Shown: positions 8,508 to 16,622 of the stretch, piece after piece
How positions within the stretch are numbered: the first letter of the stretch is position 1
How the letters are laid out: each line of letters opens with the position of its first letter
NCBI GenBank assembly: GCA_903899015.1
Contig: CAIUHP010000025.1
Coordinates: 1-64,000, forward strand
Direction of reading: 5' to 3'
DNA: 64,000 bases
From: an uncultured Armatimonadota bacterium
GTDB taxonomy: Bacteria > Armatimonadota > Fimbriimonadia > Fimbriimonadales > Fimbriimonadaceae
The notes under the pieces: model-generated
The model's database searches: none
The model's input: the letters and a program-made list of their open reading frames with translations, nothing else
What the model was told of the DNA's origin: nothing
Program-made: the position numbers and the translations under genes

Positions 8508-10232
8508 TTACTTTACGCCTATTAGCGCTGTTTTCCATTCCATATGTTCACCTCGCCCATGAGAATCGAGCGATGAGCTTAGAGGTAGTCCGTCAAAAAA
8601 CGATAGCTTTTTGTTAGGGATCTTTAAAATAACCGTATATTTTAATCCTTCAACTTCTTTGACCTCTATACCCGGTACGTTCACCGATGCACGTTGATTC
8701 TTGCCGCCATATCGCACATCGATCTTTAGACTAGACAGCCTAATTTGCCAATGGTTCCGATCAACGTTTGGTATGTGGCCACCCACATACAGACTCTCGT
8801 CCATATAATCCATTGCGTACAAGCCGAGATAGAGACTTTCGTTGTCTTGAGCGACAAACATATCCGCAAAAGGCTGGCCGGTTGTGCATTGAATCACCCC
8901 TTTCTCTCTTGGCCAATCCTTGAGAGCGCTGGAAGGTACCACTGGTAGCGAAGGAACGTATAACCGACCTAGCGGCAGAGGATCTTTTGCTTGTGAGCGC
9001 AGGTTCGAAATTCCTAAGGAACGACACGTCGCAACCATCTCTTCGTAAGGTCGCCCCTCGGTGTCAACCAACCCCATGTTCCAATCTTCTCCGTCTCCTC
9101 GACCATTTGCCGGTTCATCGGAAAATTGGAACCAGTGAGCACCCACTACATATGGAAGCGATGCAAGTGAGCGCACGTACTTACCGAATGCAGCCGCACG
9201 CTCAACTTGGGTTTTCACTAACGGAAACGCGGATCCCGAATTCTTGTTTCCGCTTCGATTTTCCTTCGCCGACATATAGAACTCAGTGACTATGACGGGC
9301 TTCTTGGTGATCGTGTTGAGCGTTCGAAGGAAGAACGGAGCGATCGACCCATCATTCCAATCCGCTCCAAAGTTCGTCGAGATCACATCCACGTATTTGG
9401 ATGCGGCCCGGACAATTGGCATAGAGTAGTACTGACAGTAACGGTCACCCAGAATGAGATGCCGTTTGTCATACCGACGAATCGTCGATTTCATCAGCGA
9501 GTAATAGCGCTCGCCGAGTGCTTGAACGAATGCATTGATCGCTTTGCGACCGGTACCGCCTGGCCGCTGGTGAAGAGTCGTGATCGATTCAAATGAATGA
9601 GTGCTCGTGACCCAATCTTTCTCAAACTTTTGAAAATCACCGCTATAGAACTTCTTGAGCGTCTCGATCAACACCCTGCGACCGGGTGCGGTCGGTTTCA
9701 TTCCTAGATAGGACTTAAACAGCGTGTCGTCCCACCACCCAAGTTCGTTATCGGTGAAATATCCTACAAGGTACGGATCGTTCGCAACCGGAAGGATTTG
9801 CTTCTTGGCAGCCGCGTCGGTCAATCGCTCCATCTGGGGAGAAAACAGATCGTGCCACGGTGCCAAGTCATAGGCACCAAGATGCAGGACAACAAAATAG
9901 GGCATCCGATCTTTTCCCGCGTATTTACGGAACAGATCGTCGTCGGACCAACCACCGGTTGAGTTGAAACCCCACTGCTTTAACTTTTGAGTCGCGTCCT
10001 GGACCCATTCTTGATCGCTGGTAAACAGCCGAAAGGAGGCATAAGACTTGTTCGTCGCTTTGTAGTCCTTCTTACTGGTGCCGGTATCCACGCAGTCGGG
10101 GGCAAAAGACCAAAACGGCTGCCCCGAGGGAGTAGTAAATGACCAAGAAGTGCCTGTCTTATGAACCGTGAAGAAGCCCTGTGGGGACTGTCCCAGGCAC
10201 GTAGTGACGAACCCAATAAGAGGAAGAATCAT
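8508..10232 (-). CDS. GH50-like agarase-type glycoside hydrolase (paralogue 1)
   Basis: 574 residues with a signal peptide (MILPLIGFVTTCLGQS, cleavage after about residue 15). Same architecture as its downstream neighbour: barrel with GYFTDNELGWW (acid/base E163) and VIVTEFYMSAK (nucleophile E317), then GAHWFQFSDEP and DGEDWNMGLVD, and a C-terminal CBM9-like module from about 435. The two are clearly a tandem duplication but diverged, suggesting different linkage specificity. Stop and next start abut without spacing, so they are co-translated. Confidence 0.75.
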   Translation of the reverse strand: MILPLIGFVTTCLGQSPQGFFTVHKTGTSWSFTTPSGQPFWSFAPDCVDTGTSKKDYKATNKSYASFRLFTSDQEWVQDATQKLKQWGFNSTGGWSDDDLFRKYAGKDRMPYFVVLHLGAYDLAPWHDLFSPQMERLTDAAAKKQILPVANDPYLVGYFTDNELGWWDDTLFKSYLGMKPTAPGRRVLIETLKKFYSGDFQKFEKDWVTSTHSFESITTLHQRPGGTGRKAINAFVQALGERYYSLMKSTIRRYDKRHLILGDRYCQYYSMPIVRAASKYVDVISTNFGADWNDGSIAPFFLRTLNTITKKPVIVTEFYMSAKENRSGNKNSGSAFPLVKTQVERAAAFGKYVRSLASLPYVVGAHWFQFSDEPANGRGDGEDWNMGLVDTEGRPYEEMVATCRSLGISNLRSQAKDPLPLGRLYVPSLPVVPSSALKDWPREKGVIQCTTGQPFADMFVAQDNESLYLGLYAMDYMDESLYVGGHIPNVDRNHWQIRLSSLKIDVRYGGKNQRASVNVPGIEVKEVEGLKYTVILKIPNKKLSFFDGLPLSSSLDSHGRGEHMEWKTALIGVK

Positions 10233-10277
10233 GGTTTCAATCCGTAGCCAGGCGCTTTCGCGCCCGACTCCGTAAGG

Positions 10278-10553
10278 TTACTTGCCGCCCACGCCGGGAG
10301 GTTTGATTGGCTTTGCAGGGCCAAGAAGCATCTTGGCGGTCGATTCACTGCCATGGGCAAGATCGTTTACGAGATAGCTCTTATCCGTGTCAGAGAGCTT
10401 GTTCCAATCGCCGTTCGTCTTGGTTTGGATCTGGGTAAGTCGATCGGCTTGCTTGGCGGTTTCCGCCGATGGAGCGGAATCGTCTTTGCTTCCGCAGCCG
10501 CAAACCAGCGCGACTGCGAAAGCCGATCCTAGGATCAAGAACCTTTGCTTCAT
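10278..10553 (-). CDS. Small lipoprotein, unknown
   Basis: 91 residues from the ATG at 10553. The signal is MKQRFLILGSAFAVALVCGC with the lipobox cysteine at about 20. The mature part is short and charged, with a proline/glycine end (PIKPPGVGGK). The start was chosen over an upstream TTG at 10577 because it gives a proper lipoprotein signal and begins right after the prepilin stop. It sits between the prepilin and the GH50-like genes in the LacI operon. Family not known. Confidence 0.75.
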   Translation of the reverse strand: MKQRFLILGSAFAVALVCGCGSKDDSAPSAETAKQADRLTQIQTKTNGDWNKLSDTDKSYLVNDLAHGSESTAKMLLGPAKPIKPPGVGGK

Positions 10554-10554
10554 C

Positions 10555-11379
10555 CTAGTTACCCGTGTAGTTAGCAAGCCAGTGCTTGGGATTATCCATT
10601 TCGTCTGGCTTGTGGAACTTGGCGCTGGTATCTGCCATCACGAAGTTTGATCCACCGTTGAACTTGCGCCACGAATTGTACATTGCTTTCCAGAATGAAT
10701 TGGGGGAAGTTGGTGTGGCCAACCGGATGCCCGTAGGGATCCAGTCACCGTAAATGCCAGGGAAAACGTAGCAGTAATCAATTTCGTTGTTCAGCCATTC
10801 ACCGCACCCGTAAGCATAGTTGTAGTACTCGTCAAATCCGTTTGCGAGCATCACGACATCGGTAGGTGATCCAACTGCAGTAGCCGAAGTGGCACCGGAA
10901 TTCGAGTTAGTGAAGGTGCTTGGAATAGTGAAGAGCCCGGTTGGGTTATTCACACCCCAATCAGCGTATCCAAAGTCAGAGATCGCATTTGGCCAGTAGG
11001 ACATTGCTTTGGGTGGCCGACTGGCAGGAAGGCCATAATAAGCGGCGTTATCGATGTTTGGAAAACTATCGACAGGCGACTTGATCATATCCGTATTTTT
11101 GATATAGGGCTGAGCTACTAGTTGGCTCGACCAAAGAGCTGTGCTTACTGGCCAGTTAGTAAAATCACCCTGAATAAGCCGGGGATAAGTGTCATCCGCA
11201 TCATTCATGTAGATGACGATCCCGGTTGCATACTGCTTCAGATTGGAAAGGTCGGCGGTCTTCTTTGCGGCCAGCTTGGCTTGTGCGAAGACGGGGAAGA
11301 GGATAGCGGCCAAGATCGCGATGATGGCGATAACGACCAAGAGTTCGATAAGCGTGAAAGCTTTATGATTGCGTTGCAT
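10555..11379 (-). CDS. Type IV prepilin-like protein with N-terminal methylation motif
   Basis: 274 residues from the ATG at 11379, preceded by a GAGG Shine-Dalgarno nine bases upstream. After a short basic leader comes the class-III motif AFTLIELLVVIAIIAILAAI, processed by prepilin peptidase and kept as a membrane helix. The rest is a pseudopilin-like globular domain. A late GGSNFVMADTSAKF matches the H-X9-DG processing-associated domain seen in Planctomycetes/Armatimonadota families. It follows lacI directly and shares its transcript, so it is presumably expressed with the hydrolases. Confidence 0.85.
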   Translation of the reverse strand: MQRNHKAFTLIELLVVIAIIAILAAILFPVFAQAKLAAKKTADLSNLKQYATGIVIYMNDADDTYPRLIQGDFTNWPVSTALWSSQLVAQPYIKNTDMIKSPVDSFPNIDNAAYYGLPASRPPKAMSYWPNAISDFGYADWGVNNPTGLFTIPSTFTNSNSGATSATAVGSPTDVVMLANGFDEYYNYAYGCGEWLNNEIDYCYVFPGIYGDWIPTGIRLATPTSPNSFWKAMYNSWRKFNGGSNFVMADTSAKFHKPDEMDNPKHWLANYTGN

Positions 11380-11390
11380 AGAATAGTTCC

Positions 11391-12464
11391 TCATTGACGA
11401 ACAGCAGGGGACGACTTTGTCCCATCGACGAATGGAGCAGAAAATGCTCCGCATGAATTACGAACGGTAAGTGAAACTGGAAGGACCGGCTGGGGATCGA
11501 TGCTGTCATCGCCCTCAAGCCGTGCGATGAGCATTCTTGCCGCCATCTCACCCATCTCTTCAATGGGCATATGGACGGTCGTTAGCGGCGGCTGGGTCAG
11601 AGTGGCGTACCAAGTGTCGTCGTATCCTACGACAGCGATATCGTCTGGGACGCTGAGCCCAGATGCCCGAATGGCCCGGATCGCACCTTCCGCACAAAGG
11701 TCATTTGCAGCAAAAATAGCGGTCGGCATATGCTTCAATCCGCGTTGAAGTAGTTGCTGAGTCGAGTCCATTCCTAGTCGCCAATCGAATCCTGACTGAA
11801 CGATTAACTCTTCTTGAACCTCGATGCCCGCCAGTTCTAAGGTGTCTCGAAAACCACGGGCGCGTGGTTGAGAAGTTGAAACGTCTTGTGATCCCATGAG
11901 GTGGGCTATGCGCTTGTGACCCAGCCTTACCAGATGCTCTGCAGCCATGCGTCCACCGGTGTAATCGTCAGAATTGACCGACCAACTCCCAGCGATTGGG
12001 CGATCGAGAATCGAGACATAGGGGATATTTCGCTTCTTACACTTCAAGAAAATAGCGCTGTCTTCAGGAGGCATAACCAGTAGCAAGCCTTCAATTCGAG
12101 AATCGACAAGCATCGCGGCGCGATCTTTTTGAATTCCACTTGTCGCTGTGTAGAGCATCAAGTTGTAATGCCGGTGAACAACCTCCCGCATGATGCCGGA
12201 CATCACCTGATTACAAAATGGGTTTTGATCAACGAAAGCGTCGGCGTAGGGAAGCATCAAGCCCAAGACTTTGGTCTTTCCGGTGGCTAGGCTTTTTGCA
12301 ATGGGGTTGGATACATAGCCTAGCTGGGCGGCGGCATCATAGATGCGCTCACGAGTGGCTTGGCTCACGCGGATGGTGCTCCCACTGGAATTATTGAGTG
12401 CAGCCGAAACCGCCGTAATCGAGGTTCCCGCTAGTTTTGCGACGTCTCGGATAGTAACTGCCAT
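11391..12464 (-). CDS. LacI-family transcriptional regulator
   Basis: 357 residues. The N-terminal LacI helix-turn-helix is VTIRDVAKLAGTSITAVSAALNN in two parts (residues 3-25), followed by the hinge and a periplasmic-binding-type sugar domain (about 60-340, with VVGYDDTWYATLTQPPLTTV). It probably represses in the absence of an imported sugar. A palindrome of LacI type lies 25 bases upstream of its start (12489-12506) and a near-identical one before the ABC transporter (14263-14280), indicating autoregulation and control of the transporter. First gene of the prepilin/GH operon. Confidence 0.92.
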   Translation of the reverse strand: MAVTIRDVAKLAGTSITAVSAALNNSSGSTIRVSQATRERIYDAAAQLGYVSNPIAKSLATGKTKVLGLMLPYADAFVDQNPFCNQVMSGIMREVVHRHYNLMLYTATSGIQKDRAAMLVDSRIEGLLLVMPPEDSAIFLKCKKRNIPYVSILDRPIAGSWSVNSDDYTGGRMAAEHLVRLGHKRIAHLMGSQDVSTSQPRARGFRDTLELAGIEVQEELIVQSGFDWRLGMDSTQQLLQRGLKHMPTAIFAANDLCAEGAIRAIRASGLSVPDDIAVVGYDDTWYATLTQPPLTTVHMPIEEMGEMAARMLIARLEGDDSIDPQPVLPVSLTVRNSCGAFSAPFVDGTKSSPAVRQ

Positions 12465-12488
12465 TTTTGGAAAGCCTGAAAGCGAATT

Positions 12489-12506
12489 TGATAAACCGCT
12501 TCATCA
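12489..12506. promoter_or_regulatory. LacI-type operator upstream of lacI
   Basis: TGATAAACCGCTTCATCA: the half-sites TGATAAA and TTCATCA flank CCGC, an 18-bp LacI-family style site with a central CG. On minus, a TACAAT box (12515-12520) lies just upstream, so bound repressor would cover the start region of the lacI transcript. It matches 14263-14280 at 15 of 18 positions. Confidence 0.7.
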
Positions 12507-12560
12507 AACGACCTATTGTATGACAGAAGACGGCGTATAATCACAAAATGTTGGTGAGAC

Positions 12561-12577
12561 AGACCAAATAGTGGTCT
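12561..12577. promoter_or_regulatory. Second operator-like palindrome in the divergent region
   Basis: AGACCA-AATAG-TGGTCT has perfect 6-base arms and a 5-base centre. It differs from the LacI site. It lies 24 bases upstream of the -35 box proposed for the SGNH gene, a position fitting an activator or a second regulator. The partner protein is unknown. Confidence 0.45.
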
Positions 12578-12600
12578 TCAAAGCCGGAAATGAGGGCGAT

Positions 12601-12630
12601 TTCGCAATAAATCACAAGAGATCGTATGAT
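12601..12630 (+). promoter_or_regulatory. Putative sigma70 promoter of the SGNH hydrolase gene
   Basis: TTCGCA (12601-12606), 18 bases, TATGAT (12625-12630). Predicted transcript start about 12637, with the ATG at 12684. The same TATGAT box appears before the ABC transporter. Confidence 0.45.
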
Positions 12631-12683
12631 TTCGCAGTCTGCTCAAGCTTCGCCGACACATGCCTTCCGCTTGAGTGAATTTC

Positions 12684-14228
12684 ATGAAACGAATATTCTG
12701 GACTTGCATCGTCGGTAGCGTCATCGGTGGAAGCGTGCATGCTTCCGCTTGGACAACTATGAGTGAAATGTCAAACTTAAAGGCTCAGAAACATCTCGTG
12801 AGTTGGATGACAAAGGGCGATATTCAGCCGGCGGGCGAAAAAACACCTCCCCACGATATTCTTCGTTTTGGGCCTGGAATTGGCTCCGCCAGCCAGAAAT
12901 TCGACATTCCAGGGTCAAGGATTGTCGAATTCAGCGCGAAATCTCGATTTGAAGGGGAAGATGTTGCGGCCAGAATTCGCGCTCAATGTTTTGATGCCCG
13001 AAATCGGGTCGTTATGGACCTCACACAAATCTTTGATTCCAAAAAGGGAGCTACAAAAGAGGGTTCTTCAGCCGGTATTTATTTTAAGACCCAAGCCCAT
13101 ACCGCCTATTTGGTTGTTAGCATCGAAAAGACAGCGAAGTCCGCCGGTCCTATGACGGTTGAGTCTGCCGAAGTACAAGATTTCGACAAAGACCGAGTCG
13201 AGCATAAGCCGGAATGCAATTTGGACGAGTACATGGTGCCCATTTGGCAGGGGAATACTGTCTATAACGAGACCGTTTTGATGGTCTCGACCGGTGGAAA
13301 TCCAGCTTCAGGCTCGTTGCTTTACAAAGCTGGGAAGATCTTGTCGGTCAAAGACAGCCAACTTAAGGTCACTTACCAAGATGGCGTTGACTATGCTGTT
13401 GAGGGCTCCACCCTGACCTGCCTTCCCGGTTCCAAGATGATTTCCCTCAAGGACACCGATTTTCCCAAGGATCAATATCCATGGTGGACCGTTGCAGGCA
13501 AACATGTCGCTGTCACTTACGAGCACACTGACAATTGGAAGGGCCCGTTGCCTGAGTTTCGGTGCGGAAATCTTTCTGCGACGATGCGCAAACTGTCCGG
13601 CAAGAAGCCACTAACGGTCGTGGCTCTCGGGGACAGCATCACCCTGGGTATCGGTGTCTCTGGCTATCGAGGGGAACCTCCCTATATGCCAACGTGGGCA
13701 GATTTGTTTACCGGTCAACTCGCCAAGATTTATGGGGATCATCATATTCAGCTTTACAATGCAGGGCTTGGTGGCATGACCTCTCGGTGGGGGGATGACA
13801 ATGCCGCAAGCGCAGTTGCCTCACTTGATCCTGACCTAGTGATTATCGCTTTTGGGATGAATGATTTTTGGTCCGTGGATGCTGATTCGTTCCGTAAAAG
13901 CATTTTGGCAACGATCCACACGGTCCGGCAAAAGAGGCCAAAAGCCGAGTTCATACTCATCTCATCGATCCGCTTCGACCCGATTTATACCGTTGAAAAG
14001 GACTATGTGGGGCATCTGACATCGTACGCCAAGGAACTCCAATCGCTTGCCGGTCCAGGAATCGGTTTTCTCGACATGACTGGGCTCACCGACTATCTCT
14101 ATAAGGTCAAGAGTTCGAAGGATTTGATGTCAGATCCAATGCATCCCGACGACTTCCTCGCCCGCTGGTATGCCCAAAGTCTCGTTGCAATGCTCGACAA
14201 TAGGATGGTTGGGAGCAGAAGAAATTAA
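12684..14228 (+). CDS. Secreted SGNH/GDSL-family esterase with N-terminal accessory domain
   Basis: 514 residues from the ATG at 12684 (a GTG three codons upstream is the alternative). The signal peptide is KRIFWTCIVGSVIGGSVHASA. Residues about 40-170 resemble a beta-sandwich carbohydrate-binding module. The catalytic SGNH domain has block I ALGDSITLG (Ser about 318), GLGGMTSRWG, FGMNDFW (block III GxND) and the terminal D-x-x-H in SDPMHPDDF. Such enzymes usually remove acetyl or other acyl groups from polysaccharides. It lies between the two operator sites, consistent with de-esterifying the galactan substrate. Confidence 0.85.
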   Translation: MKRIFWTCIVGSVIGGSVHASAWTTMSEMSNLKAQKHLVSWMTKGDIQPAGEKTPPHDILRFGPGIGSASQKFDIPGSRIVEFSAKSRFEGEDVAARIRAQCFDARNRVVMDLTQIFDSKKGATKEGSSAGIYFKTQAHTAYLVVSIEKTAKSAGPMTVESAEVQDFDKDRVEHKPECNLDEYMVPIWQGNTVYNETVLMVSTGGNPASGSLLYKAGKILSVKDSQLKVTYQDGVDYAVEGSTLTCLPGSKMISLKDTDFPKDQYPWWTVAGKHVAVTYEHTDNWKGPLPEFRCGNLSATMRKLSGKKPLTVVALGDSITLGIGVSGYRGEPPYMPTWADLFTGQLAKIYGDHHIQLYNAGLGGMTSRWGDDNAASAVASLDPDLVIIAFGMNDFWSVDADSFRKSILATIHTVRQKRPKAEFILISSIRFDPIYTVEKDYVGHLTSYAKELQSLAGPGIGFLDMTGLTDYLYKVKSSKDLMSDPMHPDDFLARWYAQSLVAMLDNRMVGSRRN

Positions 14229-14237
14229 GATAGGACC

Positions 14238-14266
14238 TTCCCAAAGCACCTAACCCCCTGTATGAT
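14238..14266 (+). promoter_or_regulatory. Putative promoter of the ABC transporter operon
   Basis: TTCCCA (14238-14243), 17 bases, TATGAT (14261-14266). The -10 box overlaps the operator at 14263-14280. The predicted transcript start (about 14273) is only a few bases before the GTG at 14281, so the mRNA would be leaderless or nearly so. Confidence 0.45.
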
Positions 14267-14280
14267 GAAACGGTTCATCA
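14263..14280. promoter_or_regulatory. LacI-type operator upstream of the sugar ABC transporter
   Basis: TGATGAAACGGTTCATCA: perfect 7-base arms TGATGAA/TTCATCA around ACGG. It overlaps the -10 box and touches the start codon at 14281, so bound repressor would block transcription directly. It is the best-conserved copy of the site also seen at 12489-12506. Confidence 0.75.
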
Positions 14281-15630
14281 GTGCGAACGTTCCTCTTCAT
14301 CACCACTGCGGCAATGCTCGCCGCATCTATCCTTGTCTGGAAATTACAGCCACCTCCAACGTCGGACGGCCGGGTTGTATTGACCTGGGTTACCGATGAC
14401 AACCCAGCGCGAAAAGGTCAGGCTGCCCTCTACGAAAAGCTTCACCCAAACATAAAAATCAATATTGATCCCGTAAATGGAGGGGTCGAGAAGGTTATTG
14501 TGCAGTGCCTCGCTGGGGTCGGACCTGACGTTTTCGATGCGTTTGATGCCTTTCAGCTCGCTGCTTACGTGAAATCCGGGGTAGCGCTCGACGTAACTGA
14601 TCGGCTCCAAAAAGATGGAATTGAACTTAATAAGGATGCGTTCCCAGGTGTCTTGGGAACTAGCGTTTATGGTGGAAGAACGTATGGAGTCCCGACGAAC
14701 ATCGCCGCCGACGGCATTTGGTATCACAAGGATTTGCTTAGAGAAGCTGGGGTAGGGCTCCCTCGTGGGGCTTGGACTTGGCAACAACTTATTCCGATTG
14801 CCCAGCGGCTCACCAAGCGGGGCCCTGAAGGTCGAATCACCCAGTACGGCTTGATGTTTGAGTGGTGGAATTGGCGCCACTTCTTTACGATTTTTGGAGC
14901 TCACGTTTTCAATCCCAGCGGTACGATGTGTGATACCGATTCACCCAAAGCTATCGCCGCGATTCAGATGATGGTGGACCTGGTTTACAAGTACCACGTG
15001 TCTCCTACCCCGGTTGAAGAATCCTCAATGGCAACTCAAGGTGGGTTTGGCTCGGGATACATTTCACTTCTGGCCGCTAAACGGGGGGCAATGGCAGTTG
15101 GAGGTCGATGGTGGCTTGGCGAGTTACGTAGCGTTAAGGGGTTGGAGTTAGGAGTAGTCGAGTCCCCTACGGAAAAGGTTCACGCGTCTCATGCTTACGG
15201 TCGCGGCATGCTTGTCAACAAACATTCCGATCATCTCCGAGAATCCTTGGCATTCCAAGAATACTTGTCGTCGGATGCTTACCTTTCACTTGTTAATGAT
15301 CAGGCCGACGGAGCAGGAGCTTTTGTAAGAGCAGACGAAACCTCCAAATTTCTTTTTAATCCTCAGCATCCGAGTGAAAAATCCAACGATGTCTGGCTCC
15401 GCATTATGAAAATGGGAGTGGGGGATGAGGTGAGTCCGTTTGTCGATTCAAGTACCGTCGCACGCTTAATTCAAGTTCAAATCGACCTCGTTCAGACGGG
15501 CCAAAAGAGCCCAAGCATAGCAATGAAGGATGCGTCGAAGAACATAAACGACGCGATTCAGAAATCTATATCCGAGGATCCTGGCCTTGCAGAGAAATTC
15601 GAAGCGGCCAATAGGAATCAGCCGTTGTGA
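14281..15630 (+). CDS. Sugar ABC transporter substrate-binding protein (family 1)
   Basis: 449 residues from GTG at 14281. The N-terminal hydrophobic segment (MRTFLFITTAAMLAASILVW) has no lipobox cysteine, so the protein is either secreted or held by an uncleaved anchor. The fold is family-1 extracellular solute-binding: GPDVFDAFDAFQLAAYV, YGVPTNIAADGIWYHKDLL, then aromatic WWNWRHFF in the sugar-binding region. It delivers oligosaccharide to the two permeases that follow (4-base overlap with the next gene). No Shine-Dalgarno sequence is visible. Probably induced through the adjoining LacI operator. Confidence 0.88.
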   Translation: MRTFLFITTAAMLAASILVWKLQPPPTSDGRVVLTWVTDDNPARKGQAALYEKLHPNIKINIDPVNGGVEKVIVQCLAGVGPDVFDAFDAFQLAAYVKSGVALDVTDRLQKDGIELNKDAFPGVLGTSVYGGRTYGVPTNIAADGIWYHKDLLREAGVGLPRGAWTWQQLIPIAQRLTKRGPEGRITQYGLMFEWWNWRHFFTIFGAHVFNPSGTMCDTDSPKAIAAIQMMVDLVYKYHVSPTPVEESSMATQGGFGSGYISLLAAKRGAMAVGGRWWLGELRSVKGLELGVVESPTEKVHASHAYGRGMLVNKHSDHLRESLAFQEYLSSDAYLSLVNDQADGAGAFVRADETSKFLFNPQHPSEKSNDVWLRIMKMGVGDEVSPFVDSSTVARLIQVQIDLVQTGQKSPSIAMKDASKNINDAIQKSISEDPGLAEKFEAANRNQPL

Positions 15631-16586
15631 AGAAGAATCGGAGTCAGCTTCGGGCGGCAATCGGGTTTCTGGCACCCAACCTTCTTGGATTTTTGTTGTT
15701 TACGGCTGGTCCGGTTGTGTTTTCTCTCGGAGCAAGTTTCACCAATACAAACCTCCAGCAAACAATTCCTTTGCGCTTCAACGGGCTGGCGAATTATTCT
15801 GAGCTGATTCATGACAAAGCGTTTTGGCTGTATTTGGTCAACACCCTCTACATGATGCTTGGGCTTCCATTTGCGATGTTCGGGTCGCTGTGGCTTGCGG
15901 TCTTGCTGAGCCGAAAATTACGAGGAATCTCAATCTTTCGAACGCTTCTCTATCTGCCAAGTTTTGCCAGTGGAGTCGCGATCATGATTCTGTGGAAAGC
16001 CCTTTACAATCCTGATTTTGGACCGATCAACGAGACCCTCCGTCACGTTTTTAACGCTCTGAAGATTCACGCCGATTCTCCGCAATGGCTTCAATCGACC
16101 CATAACATGGCCGGTCTGGATGTTGAACACGTTGGCGTCACGTCAAAGCAATTTGGTCTTGGAGGGCGTGATGCGATGATTCTAATGGGAGTGTGGATCG
16201 CCATTGGCGGCAACAACATGCTTCTGTACCTGGCGGCTCTTTCCAATGTGCCTGAAGAGTTACTGGAAGCAGCTCAGCTTGATGGGGCGGCGCCCTGGAG
16301 GTGCTTCCTGAGCGTGACGTGGCCGCAGTTGGCACCTACGACATTTTTCATCTTGGTCATGTCGATTATCGGAGGATTGCAAGGCGGCTTTGAAACGGCG
16401 CGGGTGATGACTTCGGGTGGACCCGCAGGAACCACAACGACTCTCGCTTACTACATCTACAGCCTCGCTTTCGAACAGTTTCGTATTGGATATGCCTCTG
16501 CCGTCGCGTGGGTTCTTTTTGCGTTTGTCTTTGTTGCCACTCTCATCAACTGGAGGTTTGGAAACCGTGCCGCCAATGAAATGTAA
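15627..16586 (+). CDS. Sugar ABC transporter permease (MalF/UgpA type)
   Basis: 319 residues, six predicted membrane helices beginning LGFLLFTAGPVVFSLGASF. The EAA loop that docks on the ATPase is EELLEAAQLDGAAPWRCFLSVTWPQL (two parts, about residues 212-237). A soluble stretch around residues 150-180 (DSPQWLQSTHNMAGLDVEHV) is longer than usual between helices. It starts with GTG inside the end of the binding-protein gene, so it is co-translated. Pairs with the next gene to form the channel. Confidence 0.9.
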   Translation: MKKNRSQLRAAIGFLAPNLLGFLLFTAGPVVFSLGASFTNTNLQQTIPLRFNGLANYSELIHDKAFWLYLVNTLYMMLGLPFAMFGSLWLAVLLSRKLRGISIFRTLLYLPSFASGVAIMILWKALYNPDFGPINETLRHVFNALKIHADSPQWLQSTHNMAGLDVEHVGVTSKQFGLGGRDAMILMGVWIAIGGNNMLLYLAALSNVPEELLEAAQLDGAAPWRCFLSVTWPQLAPTTFFILVMSIIGGLQGGFETARVMTSGGPAGTTTTLAYYIYSLAFEQFRIGYASAVAWVLFAFVFVATLINWRFGNRAANEM

Positions 16587-16622
16587 CTCTTGGTTTCCGC
16601 TTCTCTTGAGAGGGAGCGTGAC

